Shown here: piece by piece, positions 1 to 5,611 of the stretch
Layout: each line of letters starts with the position of its first letter
Numbering within the stretch: the stretch's first letter is position 1
Assembly: GCA_018064695.1 (NCBI GenBank)
Contig: JAGHUU010000289.1
Coordinates: forward strand, 1-5,646
DNA from: Candidatus Blautia equi
Lineage (GTDB): Bacteria > Bacillota > Clostridia > Lachnospirales > Lachnospiraceae
Direction of reading: 5' to 3'
DNA length: 5,646 nt
Notes under the pieces: generated by a model
The model's input: the letters and a program-made list of their open reading frames with translations, nothing else
The model's database searches: none
Told to the model about the DNA's origin: nothing
Translations under genes and position numbers: made by a program

Positions 1-1075
1 CGGATCTCGGCAATCTCATCGTTTTCCTCTTCATCCGCATCAGCTTCCTCATGACGGGGTCTCTTAGGCTTTTTCAGCATACCGCCAAGGCCTGCCACGC
101 TGTTTTTCTTTTTCACCTTTGGCTTAGCAGTTGCCTCAGGCTCTTCTTCCTCATCAAAATTAAGCTCCAGCTGTTCGCCTTCCTCCGGCATCTGTGGTTC
201 GGGAGCTTTTTCTCTTTTTACTTTTGGAGCATTCTTTTTGGATGGAAGCACCGGAACATGGAACTCTTCCTCCTCAGGCATGGCATCTAATTCAGCCATC
301 TCACGCTCAATTTCCTCGATGCGGGACTGTCTGTCCTGTTCTCTCTTTTTGCTCTTTAACTCTCTTTTAAGTGCACGTTCCTCAGAGGAATCCTGATAAT
401 ATCTTTGTCCGCCTTTCAGCCACTTGCGGCAGCGCATATACATACGATCGATAAATACGATCAGGGATTTCTGTGTGATCCAGATAAGGCAGATCACAGT
501 GAATGCAACCAAAATTACATAACTGCCGATTCTTCCGAATGCGGATACTGTGGAGATACATACCATACCGCCCAGAATACCGCCGCCGTCTCTAAACGCA
601 GCGCTTCTGTAAAAATATTCAAGGAGTGTTGTGCTCTCTTTATACCCTTCCCATCCAATCTGCAGAAAACCACAGATAATAAAGAACAGGAACAGAATGC
701 GAAAATTTTCTTTTTCAGACGCTTGCTGTTTTTGTTGATGACAGCAAACAGTGTTACAAGGATCAGAATAAACGGGAAAGCAAAAGCCATTTTCCCCATG
801 GTTCCAAAGAGATATGTGCTGATCACATTTCCGATTGGACCGCCTTTTCCAATATTGCTGACCATCATTAAAATGGCCGCGCCAAATACAAGTACCAGTA
901 AGATCTCAATCAGGAAATTTCCGTTCTTCTCCGGTGCAGCTGCTGCAGATCTGGCTGATGCTTTTGCCTTTGAGGACTTACCTGCCGGGCCGGCTTTCCT
1001 TTTTGGAGCAGTACTTTTTCTGGCTGTTGATGATGTTTTTCCGGTGGTTGACCGTTTGGATTTTGTGTTTGCCAT
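1..1075 (-). CDS. ftsK: FtsK/SpoIIIE-family DNA translocase, N-terminal part, frameshifted and cut by the window edge
   Basis: FtsK/SpoIIIE proteins are septum-anchored ATPases that pump chromosomal DNA during division or sporulation. The ATG at 1075 follows a GGAGGGG ribosome binding site at 1085-1091. Residues 1-50 are a Lys/Ala/Ser-rich basic tail. Membrane helices follow at about 54-76 and 92-113. The frame then goes wrong near residue 121 and would stop at 515 after about 65 unrelated residues. The -1 frame, open from about 716 to position 1 with no stop, supplies the expected continuation: a third helix (about 699-663), a glycine-rich hydrophobic stretch with one or two more helices (about 590-470), a basic segment, then a long charged linker rich in Glu, Lys and Pro. 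The RecA-like motor and gamma domains would lie beyond the window. The N-terminal layout (several helices, then a charged linker) fits the family; the assignment is by architecture because no motor motif is visible. It sits 36 bp after uppP, probably co-transcribed. The break is either a sequencing error or a true mutation. Confidence 0.82.
701..716 (-). other. ftsK: Apparent single-base deletion (frameshift) in ftsK
   Basis: Read on the minus strand, the first frame runs through Leu-Lys-Lys-Lys-Ile-Phe here. The frame that continues the membrane protein is offset by -1. The stretch contains an A5 run (711-715), then A4 and T4 runs. One extra A in the A5 run would join the two frames without other change, giving Lys-Lys-Glu-Asn-Phe-Arg followed by the third membrane helix. 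The local G-AAA-AAG string is not a canonical -1 slippery heptamer because the base before AAA is G. The exact lost base cannot be fixed within the homopolymer stretch. Confidence 0.8.
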
Positions 1076-1111
1076 GACTGTCTTCCCCTCCCATAAGTTC
1101 TATAAAATAAA

Positions 1112-1996
1112 TCAGGATAGACTGCTGAAATTATTGACAAGTACGATAATACCCATCACAAAACAATATACAGAAAAGATCCAGAGCGGAATCTTTTTCA
1201 GGATGATCATCATAAATCGAATACACAGATAGCCGGTAACAAATGCAGCGATCATTCCAAGGAAACAGGTACCGAAGATACTGCCTGTCATACTTCTGGA
1301 AGAAAATTCCCCAAGCTCAAAAAGAAAGCTGCCAAGGGTTGCCGGAATGGAGAGCAGATAACAATACCGGATGGCAAAGTTCTGGGAATATCCAAAGAAC
1401 AGACCGCCGCAGTAGGTAACTGCACATCTGGAAATGCCGGGGAATACTGAAAGACCCTGTGCGATTCCGATCCACATTCCCTGATCCAGTGAAGCATCTG
1501 AGATACCCTTCTTTCCGCCTGCATTGCTCATGCTGCAAACCAGAATGATGATGGCTGTCATGAGAAAACCGATGGCGGGCCATACCGGGGATAAGCTCCA
1601 GATAAATACAAGTCTTCTGCCTGCATATCCCAGTATGTAGGTAGGCAGGGTTCCCATAAGTATCATGACTGCATACTTTCTGGATTTAGATGTGATAAGT
1701 TTTACATATTTTTTCTTTGTATCTGATCTTCTGTTTTTCATATAGATCAGGAAATTTGCTAAAAGATCACTTGCCAGTCCCAGCCACTCAAGAAGGATGG
1801 ATAATACCTCTTTTCTCATAAGGAGAATGATGGCCAGCATGGTTCCAAGATCCAGAAAAACACTGAACAGTGTACTGAAATCACCGGGAATACCCCAGAA
1901 TTTTCTGAGGATCACATGATGACCGGAACTGCTCACCGGCAGGTATTCTGTGACTCCCTGAATGATACCAAGTAAGATCGACTGAAACGCTGTCAT
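1112..1996 (-). CDS. uppP: Undecaprenyl-diphosphatase (UppP/BacA family)
   Basis: This integral membrane enzyme removes a phosphate from undecaprenyl diphosphate, recycling the lipid carrier for peptidoglycan and other wall polymers; extra copies can give bacitracin tolerance. The 294-residue protein is hydrophobic with many predicted membrane segments. It carries both family signatures. The N-terminal (E/Q)xxxE motif is QGVTE at 13-17, followed by LPVSSSGH with His26. The second motif is PGISRCAVT at 186-194, which keeps Ser189, Arg190 and Thr194 but has Cys191 where the usual PGxSRSxxT motif has Ser. The length is slightly above the usual 265-280, partly from a Lys/Arg-rich loop at about 86-108. 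The start at 1996 puts the motif at the expected distance from the N-terminus. The ribosome binding site (GAAAGG) is weak and lies in a small stem-loop. A promoter lies at 2076-2104, and ftsK follows after 36 bp without a terminator. Confidence 0.93.
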   Translation of the reverse strand: MTAFQSILLGIIQGVTEYLPVSSSGHHVILRKFWGIPGDFSTLFSVFLDLGTMLAIILLMRKEVLSILLEWLGLASDLLANFLIYMKNRRSDTKKKYVKLITSKSRKYAVMILMGTLPTYILGYAGRRLVFIWSLSPVWPAIGFLMTAIIILVCSMSNAGGKKGISDASLDQGMWIGIAQGLSVFPGISRCAVTYCGGLFFGYSQNFAIRYCYLLSIPATLGSFLFELGEFSSRSMTGSIFGTCFLGMIAAFVTGYLCIRFMMIILKKIPLWIFSVYCFVMGIIVLVNNFSSLS

Positions 1997-2000
1997 ATAT

Positions 2001-2015
2001 AGAAAGAACCTTTCT
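2001..2015 (-). promoter_or_regulatory. Small stem-loop covering the uppP ribosome binding site
   Basis: On the minus strand AGAAAG (2015-2010) pairs perfectly with CTTTCT (2006-2001) across a GTT loop, ending four bases before the uppP ATG. The only purine-rich Shine-Dalgarno candidate, GAAAGG at 2014-2009, lies in the 5' arm and loop. The pairing is visible in the sequence; any effect on translation is inference, since six mostly A-U pairs are only moderately stable. Confidence 0.4.
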
Positions 2016-2075
2016 GTTTATATTTTAATATAAAATTCAACGCAAAAAAGTGCCTGATTCCAGACATACACGTTC

Positions 2076-2104
2076 AGTATAGCACAATCGGCATAAAGAT
2101 ACAA
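2076..2104 (-). promoter_or_regulatory. Sigma-A-type promoter for uppP-ftsK
   Basis: On the minus strand the -35 box is TTGTAT (2104-2099), the spacer is 17 bases, and the -10 box is TATACT (2081-2076), preceded by TGC, which makes an extended -10. Transcription would start near 2069, leaving a leader of about 70 bases before the uppP ATG. It lies directly downstream of the nfnB terminator, which supports an independent transcription unit. Confidence 0.7.
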
Positions 2105-2125
2105 TCTGATATGAATTTTATAAAC

Positions 2126-2155
2126 AAAAAATCCCCCGCACACTGTGCGGGGGAT
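2126..2155 (-). terminator. Rho-independent terminator of the nfnAB operon
   Basis: A perfect 11-bp stem pairs 2145-2155 with 2131-2141 around a 3-base loop. It has five consecutive G-C pairs near its base and is followed on the minus strand by six T residues (2131-2126). It begins 18 bases after the nfnB stop codon. The reverse orientation lacks a matching T tract, so it works mainly for minus-strand transcripts. Confidence 0.95.
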
Positions 2156-2172
2156 CCGAACATTTCGTTCAA

Positions 2173-3576
2173 TTATGCATTTTTGCTTTTGATGTATGCA
2201 TCGATACCACGTGCACCGGCTTTTCCGGCACCCATAGCAAGGATTACGGTAGCAGCGCCTGTTACAGCGTCTCCACCTGCATATACAGCCTCTTTTGAGG
2301 TCTTTCCGAACTCCTCATCAGCTACGATACATTTCTTCTTATTTACATCCAGACCATAGGTGGTGGAGGAAATAAGTGGGTTTGGAGAAGTACCAAGGGA
2401 CATGATAACGGTGTCAACCTCGATTACAAACTCAGAACCTGGAACTGCTACAGGACGTCTTCTGCCGGAAGCATCTGGCTCACCAAGCTCCATGCGTACG
2501 CATTTGATTCCGGTTACCCACTGATTCTCATCAACGAGGATCTCTACTGGGTTGCAAAGGAGATCAAAGATAACGCCCTCTTCTTTAGCGTGATGTACTT
2601 CCTCTGCTCTTGCAGGAAGCTCAGCCTCAGAACGACGGTAAATGATATGAGTCTCAGCACCAAGACGAAGTGCGGTTCTTGCAGCATCCATAGCTACGTT
2701 ACCACCACCAACTACAGCAACTTTAGCGCCGCGTTTGATTGGGGTATCATAGTCATCACGGAAAGCTTTCATAAGGTTGTTACGGGTAAGGTACTCGTTA
2801 GCGGAGAATACGCCGTTAGCCTGCTCTCCTGGGATACCCATGAACATTGGAAGACCTGCACCGGAACCGATGAATACTGCCTCAAAACCTTCCTCGGTAA
2901 GAAGCTCATCGATGGTAACGGATTTTCCGATGATTACGTTGGTCTCGATCTTAACGCCGAGAGCTTTAACGTTCTCAACCTCAGCTGCTACTACTTTATC
3001 TTTTGGAAGACGGAACTCTGGAATACCGTATACAAGAACGCCGCCTGCTTTGTGAAGTGCCTCGAAGATAGTTACATCATAACCCATCTTAGCAAGGTCG
3101 CCTGCGCAGGTAAGTCCGGAAGGACCGGATCCGATAACAGCTACTTTGTGTCCGTTCTTTGGAGCGGATACGGTAGGTTTGATTCCATTCTCTTTTGCCC
3201 AGTCAGCTACGAAACGCTCCAGTTTACCGATGGAGATTGCCTCTCCCTTAAGGCCACGGATACATTTTCCTTCACACTGGTTCTCCTGTGGACATACACG
3301 ACCACATACTGCAGGAAGTGCACTGGACTCGCTGATTACCTGGTAAGCAGCCTCGAAGTTGCCCTCTTTAACCTGTGCGATGAATCCTGGGATATTGATA
3401 TTTACAGGACATCCGCTGATACATTTCGCTTTATCAACTTTACATCCGATACAACGGGAAGCCTCATTCATAGCCTCCTCTTTGTTATAGCCGAGACATA
3501 CCTCGTCAAAGTTCGTTGCACGAACCTGTGGCTCCTGCTCGCGAACAGGGATTTTCTTTAATACATCAACTGCCAT
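2173..3576 (-). CDS. nfnB: NfnB-type large subunit of NADH-dependent ferredoxin:NADP+ oxidoreductase (often annotated GltA, glutamate synthase small subunit)
   Basis: This 467-residue protein belongs to the GltD/SudA/NfnB family of FAD- and NADPH-binding iron-sulfur subunits. In Nfn it holds the bifurcating FAD and two [4Fe-4S] clusters and reacts with ferredoxin and NADP(H). Eight N-terminal cysteines fit two clusters: Cys42, 45, 52 and 56, then Cys91, 95, 101 and 105. An acidic residue replaces one cysteine ligand in characterised Nfn; Glu98 is a candidate here. A GxGxxG FAD fold begins at 147-152 (IGSGPSG), and a second nucleotide fold with a GGGNVAMD motif lies at 290-297, followed by Arg-Arg at 314-315, consistent with NADPH preference. 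A YAGGDAVTG motif at 432-440 closes the FAD site. The start is set by a GGAGGTGA ribosome binding site at 3583-3590, and its ATG overlaps the nfnA stop. No glutamate synthase large subunit lies nearby, which favours Nfn over GOGAT; GltD-like use remains an alternative. Confidence 0.93.
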   Translation of the reverse strand: MAVDVLKKIPVREQEPQVRATNFDEVCLGYNKEEAMNEASRCIGCKVDKAKCISGCPVNINIPGFIAQVKEGNFEAAYQVISESSALPAVCGRVCPQENQCEGKCIRGLKGEAISIGKLERFVADWAKENGIKPTVSAPKNGHKVAVIGSGPSGLTCAGDLAKMGYDVTIFEALHKAGGVLVYGIPEFRLPKDKVVAAEVENVKALGVKIETNVIIGKSVTIDELLTEEGFEAVFIGSGAGLPMFMGIPGEQANGVFSANEYLTRNNLMKAFRDDYDTPIKRGAKVAVVGGGNVAMDAARTALRLGAETHIIYRRSEAELPARAEEVHHAKEEGVIFDLLCNPVEILVDENQWVTGIKCVRMELGEPDASGRRRPVAVPGSEFVIEVDTVIMSLGTSPNPLISSTTYGLDVNKKKCIVADEEFGKTSKEAVYAGGDAVTGAATVILAMGAGKAGARGIDAYIKSKNA

Positions 3577-4463
3577 TATTTGTCACCTCCGCAATGTCCG
3601 CAGCCGCCGTGATGGGTTGCGCCTTCTTCTAATGCAAGTTTAGCACGGCCTTCCTCAGTCTTATAGGTCTGTGCTCTCTTCATTGCAAGGTCAAAGTCTA
3701 CAAGATGTCCGTCGAACTCAGGTCCATCTACGCAGGCAAATTTAACTTCTCCGCCAACGATGAGACGGCAAGCGCCGCACATTCCGGTTCCGTCTACCAT
3801 GATGGTGTTCATGCTGACGATGGTAGGAATCTCAAGCTCTTTGGTAAGGAGACATACAAATTTCATCATGATCATTGGTCCGATTGCTACGCAGCAGTCG
3901 TATTTTTTGCCTTCGTTCTGAACAAGGTCACGAAGAACGTCGGTACCCATACCTTTGCGAATGTAGGATCCGTCATCGGTGGTAAGGTAAAGGTTACATA
4001 CCTCACGGAATTTGTCCTCAAGGATAACCAGCTCTTTGGTTCTTGCGCCGATGATAACGTCAGCTTCTACGCCATGCTCATGCAGCCATTTAACCTGTGG
4101 ATATACAGGAGCGGTACCAACACCACCTGCTACAAAAACAAGTTTTTTCTGTTTCAGCTCTTCGATTGGCATCTCGGTGAACTCAGATGGACGTCCAAGT
4201 GGTCCTACGAAATCCATGAATGCATCGCCTGCTTTAAGGTCTTTCATCTTAAGAGTGGATGCTCCGATTGGCTGGAAGACAATAGTAATGGTTCCCTTCT
4301 CACGGTCGTAATCACAGATCGTAAGCGGAATACGCTCGCTGGTCTCATCAACTTTAACAATGATGAACTGACCAGGCAGACAACGCTTAGCTACACGTGG
4401 AGCTTCAACTTCCATCATGTAGATGTTTGCAGCAATATTTTCTGCACTAAGAATTTTATACAT
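3576..4463 (-). CDS. nfnA: NfnA-type small subunit of NADH-dependent ferredoxin:NADP+ oxidoreductase (sulfide/dihydroorotate dehydrogenase-like FAD/NAD-binding protein)
   Basis: This 295-residue protein is a ferredoxin-reductase-like flavoprotein related to PyrK and SudB. In Nfn it binds NAD(H), one FAD and a [2Fe-2S] cluster and passes electrons to or from NfnB. An FAD-binding RIPLT motif lies at 44-48 and a nucleotide-binding GGVGTAPVYP motif at 113-122. The cluster region at 223-244 holds Asp224, Cys229, Cys232 and Cys244; an Asp plus three Cys ligation has been reported for Nfn. The C-terminus ends in a Gly/His/Cys-rich tail (284-293) whose two cysteines (288 and 291) fall outside the cluster motif. 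The ATG at 4463 follows an AGGAGGG ribosome binding site at 4469-4475 with good spacing. The stop TAA shares its last base with the nfnB ATG (TAATG), so the two are translationally coupled and likely made in equal amounts. Family membership is strong; the Nfn role is inferred from the pairing. Confidence 0.93.
   Translation of the reverse strand: MYKILSAENIAANIYMMEVEAPRVAKRCLPGQFIIVKVDETSERIPLTICDYDREKGTITIVFQPIGASTLKMKDLKAGDAFMDFVGPLGRPSEFTEMPIEELKQKKLVFVAGGVGTAPVYPQVKWLHEHGVEADVIIGARTKELVILEDKFREVCNLYLTTDDGSYIRKGMGTDVLRDLVQNEGKKYDCCVAIGPMIMMKFVCLLTKELEIPTIVSMNTIMVDGTGMCGACRLIVGGEVKFACVDGPEFDGHLVDFDLAMKRAQTYKTEEGRAKLALEEGATHHGGCGHCGGDK
3583..3590 (-). promoter_or_regulatory. nfnB ribosome binding site embedded in the end of nfnA
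   Basis: GGAGGTGA on the minus strand is a near-perfect anti-16S match placed 6 bases before the nfnB ATG. It also encodes the Gly-Gly-Asp of the NfnA tail, so the coding sequence and the translation signal constrain each other. Confidence 0.85.
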
Positions 4464-4522
4464 AATATCCCTCCTGGCATATAATTAACGACTATTTCTG
4501 TCGTATCCACACGCTCTGAATA

Positions 4523-4551
4523 AATATAACACAAAACAAATAAGAATAAAA
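4523..4551 (-). promoter_or_regulatory. Probable extended -10 promoter for nfnAB
   Basis: On the minus strand TATATT (4528-4523) is preceded by TGT, giving an extended -10. At a 17-base spacing the -35 position reads TTTTAT (4551-4546), a poor match to TTGACA. The bases around the -10 box nearly repeat those of the yebC promoter. Transcription would start near 4516, giving a leader of about 50 bases. The region is AT-rich, so other starts are possible. Confidence 0.5.
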
Positions 4552-4599
4552 CAAAAAATCTCTGATTTTGTGCATAAAATTTAACAATGTTTACCCATT

Positions 4600-4644
4600 T
4601 TTTTATATAAAACAACAAAAAGGACGATCTGTTTTATATAAAAA
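4600..4644. repeat. Inverted repeat of the palindrome TTTTATATAAAA
   Basis: The 12-bp perfect palindrome TTTTATATAAAA occurs at 4601-4612 and again at 4632-4643, 31 bp apart or about three helical turns. Each is flanked so that 15-bp arms (4600-4614 and 4630-4644) form a longer perfect inverted repeat with a 15-base spacer. One copy overlaps the T tract of the yebC terminator; the other lies upstream of the nfn promoter. It could be a secondary terminator hairpin, a protein-binding pair or AT-rich coincidence. Confidence 0.5.
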
Positions 4645-4669
4645 CACCTCTATCCGTAGATAGAGGTGT
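4640..4669 (-). terminator. Rho-independent terminator of yebC
   Basis: A perfect 11-bp stem pairs 4659-4669 with 4644-4654 around a 4-base loop, followed on the minus strand by a short T run (4643-4640). It lies about 30 bases after the yebC stop codon and separates yebC from the nfn operon. Confidence 0.9.
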
Positions 4670-4700
4670 CTGAATAATTATAGGTTATGATGTTCAGGAA

Positions 4701-5429
4701 TTATTCATCCCAGTTGTGCCATACGTCGGTAACGTCATCCTCTGCATCAAGAAGATCCAGGGTTCTCTGGATGTCTTTGAGATGCTGTGGATCGGTAAGC
4801 TCTACGTAGGTCTGTGGGATCATAGCTACCTGAGCCTCAAGAAGCGGGATTCCCTCTTTCTCAAGAGCCTCGCGAACTGCGCTGAAATCATCCGGAGCGG
4901 TGAGAACCTCGTAGCTGTCCTCCTCCTCGTTAAAGTCTTCAGCACCGGCATCAAGAGCGAGCATCATGAGCTCATCTGCATCCATCTCGCACTCTTCTTT
5001 GTCGATGATGATCTGACCCTTCTGGTCAAACATATAGGATACGCAGCCCTGAGTACCTACGGAACCATTACCTTTGGTAAATGCGTTACGTACGTTTGCT
5101 GCGGTTCTGTTTTTGTTATCCGTAAGAGTCTCAACGATGATCGCAACACCGTTTGGACCGTATCCCTCGTAAGTAGCGGTCTCGTAATTATCAGCGGAAG
5201 CATCACCTGCTGCTTTTTTAATACCACGATCGATGGTATCGTTAGGCATATTGTTGGCTTTTGCTTTTGCGATGACATCACGAAGCTTGCTGTTGTTTGC
5301 AGGATCCGGGCCGCCGGCCTTTACAGCCATAACGATCTCACGTCCGATAATGGTAAAGATCTTACCTTTTTTTGCATCATTTTTTTCTTTCTTATGTTTA
5401 ATGTTGGCAAATTTTGAATGTCCTGACAT
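4701..5429 (-). CDS. yebC: YebC/PmpR/TACO1-family protein
   Basis: YebC-family proteins are cytoplasmic. They have long been annotated as DNA-binding transcriptional regulators, while more recent work on relatives (TACO1 in mitochondria, bacterial YebC proteins) points to helping ribosomes translate difficult sequences such as proline runs. The 242-residue length is typical. The family's N-terminal signature is present at 1-14 (MSGHSK then ANIKHKK), with Phe7 where most members have Trp. Other family blocks are NMPNDTIDRGIKKAAG at 60-75, YEGYGPNGVA at 87-96 with the following TLTDNKNRT at 101-109, and GSVGTQGCVSYMF at 122-134. The acidic C-terminus keeps the DDVTDVWHN block at 231-239. The start is fixed by the signature and by AAAGGAG at 5439-5445. 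It is a single-gene unit with its own promoter (5478-5506) and terminator (4640-4669). Which of the two proposed roles it has cannot be read from the sequence. Confidence 0.96.
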   Translation of the reverse strand: MSGHSKFANIKHKKEKNDAKKGKIFTIIGREIVMAVKAGGPDPANNSKLRDVIAKAKANNMPNDTIDRGIKKAAGDASADNYETATYEGYGPNGVAIIVETLTDNKNRTAANVRNAFTKGNGSVGTQGCVSYMFDQKGQIIIDKEECEMDADELMMLALDAGAEDFNEEEDSYEVLTAPDDFSAVREALEKEGIPLLEAQVAMIPQTYVELTDPQHLKDIQRTLDLLDAEDDVTDVWHNWDE

Positions 5430-5477
5430 ACCTCTTATCTCCTTTATCTAATCGACTTTCAGCCGTACCACTGAAAA

Positions 5478-5506
5478 AATATAACACTAACCCTTTCATT
5501 CGTCAA
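5478..5506 (-). promoter_or_regulatory. Strong sigma-A-type promoter for yebC
   Basis: On the minus strand the -35 box is TTGACG (5506-5501), the spacer is exactly 17 bases and the -10 box is TATATT (5483-5478), with a TGT extended -10 before it. Both boxes match consensus at five of six positions. Transcription would start near 5471, leaving a leader of about 40 bases. Confidence 0.8.
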
Positions 5507-5535
5507 GAAAAGACTGTAAAAGAAATCCTGAAATT

Positions 5536-5569
5536 GTTACTGTTAACTGGCAAGCCAGTAAACAGTAAC
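5536..5569. repeat. Long inverted repeat upstream of yebC
   Basis: Arms 5536-5550 and 5555-5569 are complementary at 14 of 15 positions around a 4-base CAAG loop; the single mismatch is at 5545/5560. Neither strand shows a T tract after the stem, so it is not a normal intrinsic terminator. It lies upstream of the yebC -35 box and outside the yebC leader. The gene beyond 5646 is not visible, so it could be the folded 3' end of another transcript. Confidence 0.75.
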
Positions 5570-5572
5570 TTC

Positions 5573-5611
5573 GCAGGCATATTTGAAGTTTTGCTGCGCA
5601 AAAATGCCTGC
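5573..5611. repeat. Nested stem-loop next to the long inverted repeat
   Basis: An outer perfect 8-bp stem pairs GCAGGCAT (5573-5580) with ATGCCTGC (5604-5611). Inside it TTTTGC (5589-5594) pairs with GCAAAA (5598-5603) around a TGC loop, leaving an 8-base bulge on one side. It starts three bases after the long inverted repeat, so the two may form one structured element of about 80 bp. No coding frame or terminator tract accounts for it. Confidence 0.65.

Noticed and set aside
405..1232. 275-codon plus-strand frame across ftsK and the end of uppP
   Set aside because: It crosses two minus-strand genes, has no ribosome binding site or recognisable domain, and the minus-strand membrane protein explains the sequence.
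2590..3561. 323-codon plus-strand reading frame opposite nfnB
   Set aside because: It is in exact antisense codon register with a strongly supported gene, has no ribosome binding site or family resemblance, and is explained by codon avoidance in nfnB.
3705..4484. 259-codon plus-strand reading frame opposite nfnA
   Set aside because: Same in-register antisense shadow effect; its composition is that of a reverse-complemented gene.
4488..4504. 5-bp stem (ACGAC/GTCGT) in the nfnA leader as a riboswitch or attenuator
   Set aside because: The stem is too short and isolated; no known riboswitch fold and no terminator/antiterminator alternatives can be drawn in a leader of about 50 bases.
4415..4618. 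67-codon minus-strand frame overlapping the nfnA start
   Set aside because: It covers the AT-rich promoter region and the nfnA ribosome binding site, has no good start signal, and overlaps nfnA out of frame.
4716..5417. 233-codon plus-strand reading frame opposite yebC
   Set aside because: In-register antisense shadow of a well-conserved gene, with no independent signals.
5536..5569. Intrinsic terminator for a gene upstream of 5646
   Set aside because: The stem is good but neither strand has a T tract directly after it.
5536..5611. CRISPR array or tRNA gene in the repeat-rich region
   Set aside because: There are no regularly spaced direct repeats and no cloverleaf or conserved T-loop; the structure is made of inverted repeats.
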